64,000 nt of DNA. It comes from Numida meleagris (lineage: Eukaryota; Chordata; Aves; Galliformes; Numididae). The notes under the pieces are model-generated. The model was not told the origin of the DNA and ran no database searches. It saw only the letters and a program-made list of their open reading frames with translations. The stretch covers positions 20,928,022 through 20,992,021 of the forward strand of contig NC_034438.1 of NCBI RefSeq assembly GCF_002078875.1, in the 5' to 3' direction. The position numbers and the translations under genes were made by a program. Shown here piece after piece: positions 24,969 to 40,100 of the stretch. How positions within the stretch are numbered: position 1 is the first letter of the stretch; each line of letters starts with the position of its first letter.

Positions 24969-25101
24969 ATGGCGTCGTCCGAGCCGGAGCGCAAGAGGAA
25001 GGCGAGCGGGGCGGCGGAGGACGAGGAAGAAGACGAGGAGGATGGGGAGCGCTGGGTCGGGCCGCTCCCGGGGGAGGCGGCGCAGGCGAAGAAGAGGAGA
25101 G
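24969..25101 (+). CDS. PPWD1: PPWD1 exon 1
   Basis: This exon encodes residues 1-44: [13 protein letters not shown], an acidic run, then [17 protein letters not shown]. The WVGPLP motif is shared with human PPWD1. The donor is GTAACG and the exon ends one base into a Val codon. The PPWD1 reading frame also stays open upstream of the ATG across the GC-rich island. Confidence 0.92.
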
Positions 25102-28100
25102 GTAACGGCTGCTCCCCCGGGCGGAGCCTTGGGGCGGCGGCGTGCGGGGCTGGGGCCGTGCGTCCAGAGTGCCCTCAGGCTGCCAGCCGCTGCTTCTCTG
25201 AGCCGGGGTTTTTGAAGCCTTTAGCGGAGGAGTTAACTCTCCTGCGTCACTGCCCTGGTTTGGAAGGTCGCCACAGGGTAGCTTCGACTGGGAGGAACCT
25301 TAAAGCCCACCCAGTTCCATCCCTCTGCTGTGGCCAGGGCTGCCTCCCAGCAGCTCAGGCTGCCCAGGGCCGCATCCAACCTGGCCTTGGGTACCTCCAG
25401 GGATGGGGCACCCACAGCTTCTCTGGGCAGCCTATGCAGTGCCTCACCACACTGAGTAAAGAATTTCCCCCTCACATCCAGTTTAAATCCATCCTCATTC
25501 AGTTTAAAATCGTTCTCCCTTATCCTATCACCACATTGCCCAATTAAGAGTCCCTTTGCATTTTTTCCATGGGCCACATTTCAGTACTGGAAGGCCACAC
25601 TGAGGTCTCCCCAAAGCCTTCTCTTCTCCAGGCTGAACAAGCCCACCACCCTCAGCCTTTCTTCAGGGGATTGGTGCTCCAGACCTCTGATAGCTCTCTT
25701 CTGGACTCGTTCCAATAGCTCCACATCTTTCTTGTACTGGGGGCCCCTGGCCTGGATGCAGTACTGCAGGTGGTGGGGCCTCACGAGGGCAGAGGAGAGC
25801 GGGACAGCCACCTCTCTGTCTCTGTCACCATCCCTCTGTTGATGGAGCTCAGGGCACTCTTGGCCTTCTGGGCTGCAAGCATACAATGCTGGCTCACATC
25901 CAGCTTTTCATCAGCCAGCACCCCGAGGTCCTTCTCCTCAGGGTTATTCCCATCCATCCAGCCCATGTTTGTGGTTGCAATTGACCAGACCCAAGTGCGG
26001 CAGCTTGAGCTCGGACTTGCTGAACCTTCTTAGGTTCTCAAAGGTCCACTTTTCAAGCTTGTCAGGGATTGTCTGGCATCCCTTCCCAGCAGCATGTCAA
26101 CTGCACCCTCAGTTTGGTGTCATTGACAAACTTGCTGAGGGTACGCTGAGTTAAGCCGTACTGTGCATGTCACCAGCAACAGCACAACAGCAGCTCCCAC
26201 AAGAATGCCACTCATCTCTGGTCTCCACCTGGATGTTGAGCCACTGACCACAACTCTTTGAGTGTGACCATCCAGTGAATTCCTTATTGACCAAGTGGTC
26301 CATCCATTAGATCCATACCTGTCCATTTTAGATACAAGGATGTTGTGTGAGGCAGTGTCAAATGCTTTGTACAAGAAAGGTCATTACCTCCAGTTGCTCT
26401 TCCCTTATTCACAAAAGCACCAATCTACCAAATGCTACGCAGCTGCAGAAATCCACTAAATTTGTCAGGCAGGTTTGTCCTTAGTGAAGCTGTGCTGGCT
26501 GTTCTCAGTCACCTCTCTGTTCTCCATATGTCCTTGCACAATCTGCAGGACAATTTGCCAAGTTAGTAACAAATGCAATTACACAGATATTAATAGGATG
26601 TAAAAATAGGTGACAAGTACAGAAAATGAAATTATTTTAGGTGGGCAATTTAAGCAATGAAATAGTTATATGCTAGCACTTATTAAGCTGTCATACCTGA
26701 GTGGGACCCTGAATTTCTTAACAAGGATACATTTTCCTTTTGGAAGAGAAGGAGGTGTGGTTCACCTTCTATTTTCTGGCATTGCGTTAAAAATTATGTT
26801 GGAATTCTTTCTACATATTGAGAAAGCCAAAGTAATAGGTACTCTAAAAGGGAGCATCTGCATGGATAAAAAGGGACTTTGAATGGCTTCAATATACCTT
26901 GAATCGAGAAATCTGAGCCCAAGTGTAAAGCCACAGTGGAAATCCCTTTTATTCTGTTTGCAGAAACCCCTACCGTATTCTTTACTAAAATAGCAATAAG
27001 CTATTCAAAGGTAATAACAGCAAAAAGAAGCTTAATGGAGGTTTTTGTGAACATTTTTATGAAAACAGCATTTCTGATTTTCCTTTTATTTTCTTCAGTC
27101 CTTGAATTTGAACACGTCTATCTTGAAAATCTACCATGTGCTTCAATGTATGAACGCAGTTACATGCACAGAGATGTCATTACACATGTGGTGTGTACTA
27201 AGTAAGTCTGTTTTTTTCCTGTTTATTGTCACCAGATACGTATTCTTGTATGTACAAGGAAACCTTCACTGCAAAAGATTAATAACAGAAATTTGTTATG
27301 TCTAGAGGTGGTATTTTAAGTGTGGTCATGTCCCTGAGCTGCTGGATTTCAAGGAGCATTTGGACACTTAGACATAGGGTTTAATTTGTGGGTGGTGCTG
27401 TGTGGAGCCAGGAGTTGGTCTTGTTGATCCTTATGGGTCCCTTCCAACTTGGGATATTCTATGATTCTGTTTTTTGAAGACTGTGTAAAGGAGAGGGCTT
27501 TCAGAAAAGCACAGTAGAAGTTATATAAACAGACAAAAAGGGATTCTTAAAATCCTTTTTGCAGTGTGCAGTATATACAGTAACAAAAAATACTGATTGC
27601 AACCAAATGAAATTTGCAACCAAATGAATTCAGCAGAACAGCAGATTGAGAAGAGAGCTTTCTTCTGTGGCAACCAGGCATGGACTCAGGTGTGAACGAT
27701 CCAAATTGTTTATTACAGGTTCTGACATCCCTTGTATACATGCACAAGTTTCCTCTTTTAACTTTCCCACTCACCTTTACACATCAACAAAACATTCCAC
27801 AAACACTCCTTAACTATGCATGCAGGCGCTTAACCAGTCAGAGCTACGAGTCGTTCCTTTTGCATTTCTCCTCTTCTGGAGATGTCCTTGGTTCTCAGCA
27901 TTGCTTTCTCACGCAGTTTATTTTTGCTCCGCAGTTTCTGCTCTGAATAGTCTTTCTTGTATCCCCACATTCTTCTCTACTATATGAGTGTGTCTGTCTA
28001 TCTGTCTATCTAAATGTATATATATAGAGAGAGAGATTTTTTTTTTATTTATTTAGTAGCAAATAATACCTGGTGTGAAACCAGAGCTAAAGGAGTAGTA

Positions 28101-31100
28101 AAAATTACATGGACAAAAGACATAATATTGTGTATTTCTGTTTTTCTTTTTTTGAAATTGTAGGACAGATTTTATCATCACAGCAAGTCATGATGGACAT
28201 GTAAAATTCTGGAAAAAAATAGAAGAAGGGATCGAGTTTGTTAAACACTTCCGTAGCCACTTAGGTGAGAAGTTGTGGGTCATTTTTTGTTTATAAAGGC
28301 GCTCCGCCTTGCACCCTGCCTTAGTTTGAAGAGAGGATACAATCTGAGAGGAGAGAGGTTCTGGAATCCATTTACTGCAGTCAGGGATTAAATGACCTCG
28401 TGCTTAATTCTCCCTGTCCTTTTACATTCTGCTCCCAAACTGCGGGAGGAATAGGGTGGTAATAGAATATGCAGTATGAATCCTGCACAGATCGCTTATT
28501 GCCTTGTACCCTGCCTCTGGGGAGAATATCTAGGACAGGTACAAAGTATCTGTTGGAAAATAGAGAAAGAACAAGATGCATAGAATCCATGGATGTTTAA
28601 AAAGATATTACTTGAGGCCATGTTACCTTCATCCCTTATCATCTATGCTATGCAAGGCATTCACGTACTTGTTACTATTAGAAATCATGACCTGCTAAAT
28701 GGAGAAGACATAACTTGATATAGAGACTGTCTCAGTAAGAAAAATAAATAGAAGTATATTTTGTAAAAATACAATGTTATGGTGAGTTTTTGATCTTAAG
28801 CATCAGCTTCTCATTATATATGGAAACAACATATGAGAATGAACCCTACCAAGCAAAAACAAGAAAAACAAGTATTGTGAAGTCTCGGTTGTAGAGTAAT
28901 TTTGATTCTTAATGAACATTAATAGCAAGACTGCAAGAGTTAGCATTCTGTTGCTGTTTTTCTCTTGAGAAATGCAAGCCTAAAAGTGCTTTTGTTTTTC
29001 TTCTGTGCCATAGTCTTGTTCTCCCTCTTTTTTTTTTCAGTTAGCATTTTAAATTAAAGTTGTTATTAGAATAAACTTCCACTTACGTAGATAGTAAGTG
29101 GTCCATCCTCACCGACCAGATAGTTAGAAATTATAGGATACAAAGTGTGTGTTTAAAAAAAATACCACAAAAGAACAGCAAAAAGCAAACAAAAAGGACC
29201 CTCACATCCTCACATAATTTTTTGCTTCAAAACAGTGTGGAGAAACTGCTGAGACAGCTATAGATGTCTATAAGTGTTTAGTTTTTGGTGTTTTTTTCTG
29301 TTTGTTTTTCCTATGAGGTACTGAAACGATAGATATGCCTTTCCTTGTTTTAATACTATGTTAACTTGTTTTGATAGGTGTTATTGAGAGCATTGCTGTT
29401 AGTTCGGAAGGGGCATTATTCTGTTCGGTTGGAGATGACAAAGCGATGAAGGTGTTTGATGTAGTCAACTTTGATATGATCAACATGCTGAAACTTGGGT
29501 AAGTTGCTCAGTTCTTGAAAATGCTTACTTAGGATTATGATTAGGGGTTATTTTGCATCAGAGGTAAGTAAATAATTTTACTTGATTTTTTTTTCTGATC
29601 AGATGAAGCTGAGTACTTTACATTAACCAAAATTCTTGACTGACTATAGAAAAGTTTGACTGTATGCACCCTTCATATGAGTGCAGTATGACTACACTCA
29701 TTTTTGTTGTCAAATGTTAGGCAGAAGGATATGCTTTTTCTTAAATCATTTAGCTAGGCATCTTTTTTTTCTTTTCCTTTTTTCCCTGTTGTTTGTCACT
29801 GAATTTTAGAAATTATAACCAACTGATAGTTTCAGAAGTAAAGAAACTTGGCCCGTGTACATTATTTGCCATCATTTATTGTCTTAGGGATAATCTTCTA
29901 TTAAAAAGACCCCTGTTTTCCTTAATCTTGCTTTTGTTGCACAGTAGGTAGCTAAAAAACTTGGAAGAGATAGGACTGGAGATTATTGGAATTATATCAA
30001 CAACAGAGGAAAACAAACCCTGCGTTTTCATTTCAGACTGTGGTCAGAAAGTAGAAGGATCAATGAGTGCTCTGCCAAGAATCATAGAATCATAGAGTGG
30101 CCTGGGTTGAAAAGGACCTCAAGGATCATTGAGTCTCAACCTCCCTGCCAAGTGCAGGGTCATCGACCACTAGACCAGGCTGCCCAGAGCCACATCCAGC
30201 CTGGCCTTGAATGCCTCCAGGGATGGGGCATCCACAACCTCCTTGGGCAACCTGTTCCAGTGCGTCACCACCCTCTGTGTGAAAAACTTCCTCCTAATAT
30301 CTAACCTAAACCTCCCCTTAGTTTAAAACCATTCCCCCTTGTCCTATCACTATCAACCCATGTAAACAGTCGTACCCCCTCCTGTTCATAGGCTCCCTTC
30401 AAGTACTGGAAGGCCACAATGAGGTCTCGCCGGAGCCTTCTCTTCTCCAAACTAAACAAGCCCAGTTCCCTCAACCTTTCTTCACAGGAGAGGTGCTCCA
30501 GCCCTCTCATCATCATCGTGGCCCTCCTCTGGACCTGTTCCAAGAGCTCCACATCTTTCTTGTGCTGGAGGCCCCAGGCCTGGACACAGTACTCCAGATG
30601 GGGCCTCACAAGAGCTGAGTAGAGGGGGACAATCACCTCCCTCTCCCTGCTGGCCACTCCTCGTTTAATGCAGCCCAGAACACAGTTGGCCTTCCAGGCT
30701 GCCAGTGCACACTGCTGGCTCATGTCCAACTTCTTGTCCACCAGGACCCCCAGGTCCTTCTCTGCAGGGCTGTTCTCCAGGAGATCTTTCCCCAGTTTGT
30801 ATAAATACCTGGGATTGCCCCGGCCCAAGTGCAGCACCTTGCACTTGGCCTTGTTGAACCTCATTAGGTTCTTATGGGCCCACTTGTCTAGCCTGTCCAG
30901 GTCCCTCTGGATGGCTTCCCTTCCCCCTACTGTATTGACTACACCACTCAGCTTGGTGTCATCTGCAAACTTGCTGAGGGTGCACTCGATGCACTGTCTA
31001 TGTCATTGATGAGGATGCTGAAGAGCATCGGTCCCAAGACCAACCCCTGAGGGGCACCAATAGAATGGTGTTCCATTGGACAGAAATGGATGAATATGGA

Positions 31101-34100
31101 ATGGACACCATATGAGAACAGTACTGATGTTTCCACAAGCCTTGTAATATTAGAGACTGTTCCATGTAGCCTAGTATTTATTAGATGATTTTGAAACTCC
31201 GGTGAAGTATAAAGTCAAAAATGTTCATTATTGACATAGTTCTTGTAATTGAAATTAGCGCCAAGACTTCCACTGCTTTGAAGGCTGTTAAAACTGATAT
31301 CTAGATACTTTTTAGAAAGCACGTATAAATGCTTATCTTAGCTGCTTTATGGATGTAGTGTTAGCAATATCCTCCAGATAGTGCACTAAGCCCATAGGAA
31401 TTGATTACCTCTTGGCTGTCCGCTGTGGAAAGATTCCCATTAGTGTTAGTATTTGTTTTTGCTGGTGTTTTGTACTTAGCAGCCCTGTATGTCACTACAA
31501 CATCCGTAAAACTATGTAATGAAATCAAATGAACTTAATATTAAAAAAAAACCTTAAATTCAGTGTTATGGTAGAAGGTGCCTTTTTTCTCTGTGAGAAT
31601 TCATGGGAAACTAAGGTGGAATTTAAATCCATTTTGTATCAGGGATACTTGAATAATACTGTTAGTGTTTGTCTGTAGTATATCCCCTGACATATCTTTA
31701 AATAGTTTTTCTCAGAATCAGTAATCAAAACTCCCCTTCCCTGTATATTTTGCCAGGGATAATTGTGTTAGACCTGAAGTGATCTCTTCAGTGAAGAAGA
31801 GGAAAGTATACAGCTGTAATAGAAGCAGTGTTGTGAAGACCGTTTTAAATTTAATGTCCATTTCTTTATCTTCAGTTTTGATGCTTATTGGGCAGCTAAT
31901 TTCTGTTGACCTCATAAATTATTAATAGCTGTTTGCTCCAACTTGTAATGGTTAATGTAGAATTCATTCGTGCGTATAATTGATTCAGCTTGCATTAACT
32001 TGTTTGTCTGTTTTGATGGGAACGTGCCAGTATGATGTATGGTTGATTAGCTTCGTCTGAAGCTCTTGAGATCCTTTCAGTTTTAACTAATGTGTACTGT
32101 GCAACTGCCTGCAGATTCCTATGCTGTGTGCTTCCCTTAATCATCGAGAGGGTGGCAGCTATTTCTGCAGAAAATGTGGACAACATAGCACAGAGCTATG
32201 GGCCATCATATTCATTCTTCCTCACAGACTTTTAATTTTTTTTTAATCCAAAAGATTTGTATCTGGCATCTGTCAGGCCTTTAGTATCAGTTTGATAAGA
32301 TGCTGTGAGTTTCCTATGGAGACTGTATCATTTCTTTAATGTCCAACATTTAGTTCTAGAGTTCCAGTTCTCAGAATCTTTGCTTACAGACTTTTTTAAA
32401 AAACAGGTATAATGCAATTATTGACCGTATCTCTGGTTTGTCTTATTTGTGGAGCACATTCAGTTTTAGCAAATGTGTTCCTATGTAGGTTGCTCTGAGA
32501 GTAATGTGTCCTACTTGTTGCCATGGAAATTACAACAGATACAAAGAGTACAGTAACACTATTTGATAGAGCAAATTCTCAGCTACAAAACACTGTTTCA
32601 ACACAGTCACCCCTATTAGATATGCATTTTCACCAGCAGTGAAGAAAAGCCAGCATGCTGTGCTCGTAAAAATCTTCACGGTTATCCAGAACATGGCTCA
32701 TGTTTCATGCAACTGTCATCACTGCTGAAAAACACCGCCCACTGCCTCACTGTGCTCATATCCACTGTTTGGCCTCCATTAACATTCAGCAAGCATCAGC
32801 GAATGTCAATAGGTGTCATTTTTTCTGCTGGAGGAATTCAGTGACACACCGTTGTTTCATATGCACTCCCATGTTGGATGACATTTTGTCAGAATGCCCC
32901 TCTGCTGCCATCTGATGCACAGCAACAAAATGTAACAGAATATTGGGAAGATTCAACCTCTGCCTCTGACATCGTGGGCCAACGTAATAAAACAGGAGAC
33001 ATTATTTTCACAGCAGTCCTCATATATTCAGAACAGTTATGTATAAATTTACTGTGATTGTCATAATTTTCTTTATATCTGTATAATTAACTTTTGTTTT
33101 CTGAAAACCTTGTTATACTTTAAGTAAGTATATGCCAAAGGTGCAGTTATCTTCATTTGCATTGACACATTAATCACTACAGCTGAAAGAAAAGTGCTAC
33201 TGAGTCACAGAAGATGAGTAAAAATCTTGAATGCTGCTCAGTGCTATTTAGTTGGTTTTCCATCATATTTCTTCTTTTATACCCACCTTCTTCTACCTCC
33301 ACTTTCTGTAACAGCCTCTTTATGAAATAATATGGAAGTAACAGAAATTGGCTGAACCATCTGTTGATTTGTGTTGTTTGGAAAAAGCTTGGTGATAACA
33401 GCGTTAAATTTTAGCAAGTCTAGTAAATAAAGTTGAAGGTTTGCATCTGATATTTGGTTTCAGATTTGTGACTTAGCTTGATTCTTATCTAAGTAAAACC
33501 AGTCTTTTTTTTTTTTTTCCTTCTACTTTTTGTTGCAGCTACTCCCCTGGCCAATGTGAATGGGTATATTGCCCTGGAGATGCCATATCTTCTGTTGCAA
33601 CATCCGAGAAGACCACAGGAAAAATATTCATCTATGATGGACGAGGAAATAACCAGCCACTCCATGTTTTTGATAAACTCCATACATCCTCTCTTACTCA
33701 AATACGGTTGAATCCTGTCTACAAAGTAGTTGTGTCCTCTGACAAATCTGGAATGATCGAGTATTGGACTGGTACTCCTCATGAATATAAATTTCCCAAG
33801 AATGTGAACTGGGAATATAAAACAGATACTGATCTGTATGAATTTGCTAAATGCAAGGCTTACCCATCCAGTATAAGTTTTTCACCTGATGGCAAGAAAA
33901 TGGCCACTCTTGGGTCTGACAGAAAAGTCAGAATTTTCCGATTTTTGACGGGGAAGCTCATGAGAGTCTTTGATGAGTCTCTGAGTGTGAGTTTGGTCTT
34001 GCTTCTCAAGTCTTTTTCTCTATTTCTTTGACTTTATTAATCAACACGTTCACCTACGTTATTATCTGTTTCTAAATCTGAGCTTCATTGCTGCATTTTT

Positions 34101-37100
34101 CATGCAGAAAACGTTTTCTCTGTTCTCTTCCTTGGCCCTTACATTGCTTTGCCCCAAAATTCTTACTGATGGTCGTTAGCTATTGAGTGAAACTGAGTTG
34201 TTAGTTTTCATCTGTTTTCATACTGCTAGATTTCTTTTTATTAGAAAGCAATGAGAAAAAATATTCAATAACCATAGTAATGAAAATAAATTGTAATATT
34301 TTAAAATCTTTGTTAAGACTGCTGCATGCTAGTTTTTCTTTGCTGGAATACAGTACAACAGCACGCCTATTAGATCATTAGAATAGTATTACTTGTGTTT
34401 AATTCTTCAGATAAGTTTGAGCTGGGTTGGATTCTTCTCAGTCTTGGATTCTGTATTTTCTAAGCATGTGGATTGGTGTTTATCTGGATTAGGGTGTAAG
34501 TTAGCGTAATAGTGATTGTTGTTTTTTTTCTGTAGATGTTTACTGAACTTCAGCAGATGAGACAGCAACTACCAGACATGGAGTTTGGCCGGCGTATGGC
34601 AGTTGAGCGTGAGCTGGAGAAAGTGGATGCAGTAAGATTAATTAATATAATCTTTGACGAAACTGGACACTTCGTTCTCTATGGAACAATGTTGGGCATT
34701 AAGGTCATAAATGTAGAGACTAACAGGTAAGTGTTAGTGAGATGTGTGGAGATAAATTTATTTAGAAGTCTATAGTTAATTACTCACATTTAAAACTTGA
34801 CATGACTGGATGCCACTAATCTTTTTGTAACCTGAGAGCCTTCAGTTAGACTGTTGATTAAAAATATTCCCTTGCTTATTAATGGATTATTGCAATTCAA
34901 AGCTTAGTAAAATGAGAAAATATGTCAAGCATATTCATATTAAAAATGAGTAACCAATTAATCTTTGATTAACAGTGTGATAAAGTAAATGTGGATCATG
35001 CAGTTTGTCTTCTGTAGGGTAGGGAGGCTGACTAGTAAATTATGTAGCAAGTTTGAATAGAGAAGCATTATAAATACAGCTATTAAAAATTGTTTTGAGG
35101 TGGCTTTGGAATTTTGCTTTGAGTCTCTTGCAGTCAGAAAAGAGACATTTCTCTGACTGTGAGCAGCTAACAGTCTTTACACTTCTTTACATCTTGTACT
35201 TCAGGTGCATTCGTATCTTGGGAAAACAAGAGAACATCAGGGTGATGCAACTAGCTTTGTTCCAGGGAGTTGCAAAGAAACATCGTGCTGCAATCACTAT
35301 AGAAATGAAGGCATCTGAAAACCCTGTTCTCCAAAATATCCAGGCAGATCCAACAGTCATTTGCACAGCTTTTAAAAAAAATAGGTTTTACATGGTGCGT
35401 GTGATATCCATTTAAGTAACTCTATTCTTCTACTGAACTTTTCTGTTATTTTTTAATTTTATACTCGTGCCTTTCCAGTGCCTTTTGTCTTAAACATTTG
35501 CAAATGCAACATTTCTAGCAGCATCTCTTTAAATTGCAAGTAGATTCCAAAATTTTTAGTTTGAACTATCTAAAAATTGATTAGAAATAGTGTTGTAGTC
35601 TAATTTTGTTTTCACTATTGCTCAGGCAGTTAAAGAAACTGATTTTTTTAGCTGTCTGAATTAGAGTTGGTCTAGTTAAAGAAACTTAAATAAGAACATT
35701 TTAAAAAATCTAAGAAGATGTTATGCCTACAAAGAAACAATTAACTGACTGTGTGAAAAATTTAATAAACATAACTGAGTTCAGAGTAGTGTCAGGTGGA
35801 TTACAGGTAACACAGACAGGATCTGTGTTAGATCGCAGATTTAGATTTTAGAAGAGATGCGATGTATCAGCCTAAGAATTCTGGAGGAGTTAGTAGTTGA
35901 TCTGGGACATGATCACAGCAGGGGTTAGAGGCCAGTCTGTTGTTACTTCTGCTTGAATTTGATCACGTTTTCAGTTGCTGCAAAGTAGTGTGTTTTCTAA
36001 ATCTTTGTGTGGTTAGTATATAGTATATCATAGAATATACTACTATAAACAATTTGACAAGAAAGGAAGGAAATTCAAATTTGGTATGGAAACATTGCTC
36101 ATTCTGGGTAGTGCATGACTATATGGCAAGTGAATGCATGCAGAAAACTAGTGATTGTCATTTGATACGCAGTTGTACTTGCTTCTTTGGCTTCTTGTGC
36201 ACGCTAATATTTATTGTATTTCTTGCTTCTTTAAGAAGTGCTTCAAAAATTTCATTTCTGATGTTTTTCCTGCTTTGAGTTGAATTTGTTGTTTTTGCTG
36301 TTTTTGTATTAATAATGGGATAGGAGAATTTAGTTTCACTTTATGGTCAAATCAAAAGTTTTGTAATGAAACCTGCTGTTCTGTCTGAATATAATGGAAT
36401 ACACTAATGCTCTCATTCCTTTCTAAAGGAAAGGTGCTGAACTACTGTTGTGGGCTTTATGTTAAAATGAGGAAGTAGTTTAGAAATTAACAGAAATTAT
36501 AAAAAGTTTCTTGCACCTGCATGTATTTGTACAGAAATTTGTGACTGGAGAGAAACACTGATAGCGCACAGCACTGAAATGCCATCTGTGAATTCTTTAC
36601 ATTTCAGATCTAGTTGAGTGTCTTAAGAGGTTAAAACTCTTCACACTGACGTCTTGGGTGTAGACTGTTGTGTAAGATAAAGAAAAAATATAGAACACAA
36701 ACTGTTACCTTCCTTTCTTCTGTTCTTCAGTTTACTAAGCGTGAACCAGAAGACACAAAGAGCGCAGATTCAGACAGAGATGTCTTCAATGAGAAACCTT
36801 CGAAAGAAGAGGTCATGGCAGCCACCCAGGCAGAAGGTCCCAAAAGAGTTTCAGACAGTGCCATTATCCACACAAGCATGGGAGATATACATATTAAGCT
36901 TTTTCCTGTTGAGTATGTATTTGGTGTTTTTTCTGTTAACTCTGTTTCTCCTTCCTTCTGTGCTTTTTGGTGGCCGTACCCAAGCCTTACCTTTCAAGCT
37001 GGGAATAGTTCTTTTCCTCCTCGTTTTCTATGGTCCTTGTTTCTAGCCTGTTAGTACATCAAGCTACCAGAATGTGACTCTTGATGAACACAGTAGGACA

Positions 37101-40100
37101 AAAATAGGTCAAAGCAACAGTGGGGTGTCAGGTTTGTCAGGGTCTAATTTTTTAATTTTTTTTTAATTGCTGGTTGAGGAAGCTTATTCCTTTATTAACT
37201 TTCATTCTCTCTCTAAACCTCAGATGTGGCTAGGTCATAGTGGTCTTCTATGCAAGCTACATATTGTTGTAAGGCAGTGCAGTTTGAGTCTGTCTTGAAA
37301 GAGAAGAATGATGGTGGCAGCAGCGGTAGGTGTGGCAGTGGGTCTGTGTAAGCCAGTGGAATAGTACTGTTTGCAACTTCCAACGTGTGGCAGTGTATTA
37401 CATTTGATGGTAGTGCAGACCCTTCAAGAGCAACTTAAAATTTATACCAATATTAGTGCAATGTATATCCAAAACTAGGCACATAATTGACAGTTTCATG
37501 CATGATTATGAGGTACTTGTGTCAGCATGTCTGCTTCACGATACTAATACATGCAGTGATTTTGTTATGAAACAATACATTTATCTGTTGAGTTTGCTAT
37601 AAACAGAAAATTAAAACTATTTAAATGTAGGCCATGTTTCTCCAAACCAAATTCATGTTTTGTCACAAGCACAGATAAGGCAACACAGACTGTTTCACCC
37701 TGCAGAGCAGTTAAGTCTTCGATTTCTATATTAAATGATGTCTCCTTGCATGAAGCCGTAGTTCCTGTAATTGTTACCTGTAGCACATAGGTTGCAGTAA
37801 CAGGACAGCATGTACTAGTAGAAGTGATAGGCCAAGTTTTGTTATTTCCAATTTTTCTTTTTAAATTCTCATGCCAGTATATTTGCATGCATAATGCATG
37901 TATAGTATCATTAAGTTTATTGCAATATTTTACATGCATTTTTTAAAATAGAATTCTATCAGCCTTGGTTATTATTACGCTTGTCCTTTTCTAATATTTC
38001 CCTCTGACTGAACTTTGAAATTAAAATCTCTTTAAGATGAAAGTGATACAAAAAATGAAGTACAGCACTGAGGATGTGGCTTTGAATGCCCTTTGGCCAA
38101 GTTCTTGTGGACTGTAGTTGGCGAATGACTACTTCTGTACTGCGTTGTAGGAACTGGGACTGTAACCTGTCTGCTTCAATAGTTATTTTATCAGTGTTGT
38201 TTCACAAGATGTTTTAGAATATCATTTAGGTCCAAGTGAATGTTCCTATGGACATCACATGGATATTTTCTGGTTTGCTTGGGAAAATGTGTGTGACTGT
38301 TTAGATCTGCATATGTAGGTCTACTCTGGCATCTAAACCATTTCATAAAACTAGTCAAAGAGTTACACAAACAACTGCCACTCTGGTAGCATCTCTTGAG
38401 GGAACGGGATAAACAAAAAACAATTTAAAGAAATGAAGTCAGAATGGTATAAGCTTTTTTTGTTTTGTTTATATTAAATCAAAAGCAATATTCCATCTGT
38501 GCAGCCTTGTTCTGATCAGTGTTTGTCAGCAGTTTTACAGGAGAACAAGCTCTGTGCTGACTGTAAAATCGCTCTATAATACTAAAACAGGGCAGTTTAT
38601 ATTCTACTTCTACTACACAGCGCTGGAAACCTTAAGAGAATTAAAGAGGTAAAATAAATACTTTCTGCATATAGAGCTTATATTCCATAGTTGTCTTTGT
38701 GTATCGATAGAATATAAATAGAAATCTGGAGAAGAAACATGTAGTCTTGACTTTAAGAAAACAGATTTGGTTCCTGACCCCACTGCTGACCTCACATGTA
38801 ATCATGCAACTCTGTACTCCTCTCAAGTTTTGTTTCCAGCTCAGGGTTTGAGGAAGTGGTAGGTTGGTTTAACCTTATTTCATGAAAGCCCTGCTGCAGT
38901 ATGCTCAAACAGTGCTCAGCACAACAGGATCTGAATCTCACCTGAAATCTTTATGGCCTTGCCACAAAACGAATATTCAGTGTAGCCTGTGTTTTCTGTT
39001 GCATGATTTTAGGTGTCCCAAAACCGTGGAAAACTTCTGTGTACACAGCAGAAATGGGTACTACAATGGACACATATTCCACCGTATTATCAAGGTAACC
39101 TGTAAAGTTTAATTTTTTTGTTGGTTTATGTAATGTAATTTTGTGGTCAGCCCTCTTGTTACATTTTCATTTGCATTCACACGAAGGATTTCTGGAACAG
39201 TTTCACTATTCCCTGAAAGGTCTGAAAAATACTGAGATCCTAAAGGCCTTTACATCAAGTTTTTCAATAGTTGCCCTGCAACTGATAAGGTGGAAGACAC
39301 CTGAAAGTTGAGAAAAACATCAGTTCAGCAATCCTGCATGAATTATGATTTTCTTTCATGTCAGAATAGCATCTCCTCTAAAGATCTTACTTACACTGCA
39401 TGAGAAGCAAGTGAATATAGCCTAAGTCTTTGCAGAAGGTACAGACAGTTATGTTCTATCCTTCACTAGCAGGAACAGTGAGTAATCTCATTTGTGTAGT
39501 GATTTGTTGTTTGTTTTTTTCAATGTAAAAAATTAATTATTACCTTCATTCCTTACCCACCACATTTTAGCACTCAATTTTGTTGGAAGATATGATGCAA
39601 GCTTAAAAAAAAAAAGTAACCTAGCGTAAAACATTTTTGCTTATTTATTCCATGTGATGATTTAACATCTCACTTCTGTGCAGGGTTTCATGATTCAGAC
39701 TGGTGACCCAACAGGTACAGGAATGGGAGGTGAAAGTATCTGGGGAGGAGAATTTGAAGATGAGTTTCATTCAACTTTACGACATGACAGACCATACACA
39801 CTCAGCATGGCTAATGCAGGACCAAATACTAATGGATCCCAGTTTTTTATAACAGTGGTGCCAACTGTAAGTAGTATTAAAAGTTCAAGATGAGGCCTGA
39901 TATGCTAACTGCATAGTAAAAATGCAGTAACTGTTCTGGTGGGAAAAGGAACACAATACTGTTCAAATAACCTTTAATTGTTACTTTGCAGCTAAATGCA
40001 CACAAAGACGTACTGTGTGTAAACTTCACCAAAACAGATATCTAAGAAATAGGAAGGGCTGTGATCATGAGACCTTTGAACTTTAAATGGAGCAAGGACC

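Larger units (their letters stand above)
24520..25110. promoter_or_regulatory. CpG island / divergent CENPK-PPWD1 promoter
   Basis: A GC-rich, CpG-dense block of about 600 nt stands out from the AT-rich flanks. The CENPK exon 1 donor (minus) and the PPWD1 initiator ATG (plus) are only about 175 nt apart within it. There is no TATA box at a useful distance for either gene. This head-to-head arrangement is typical of bidirectional housekeeping promoters and likely also links the two genes in cell-cycle control. Confidence 0.85.

Noticed and set aside
24435..25547. 370-codon plus-strand open frame across the CpG island
   Set aside because: It includes PPWD1 exon 1 but runs through the exon 1 donor into intron and antisense CR1 sequence. 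The upstream part is GC-driven and shows no family resemblance. Only 24969-25101 is kept as coding.
37565..37939. 124-codon minus-strand open frame in PPWD1 intron 8
   Set aside because: It is AT-rich, has no recognised domain, good start context or splice partners, and lies antisense in an intron. Treated as chance.
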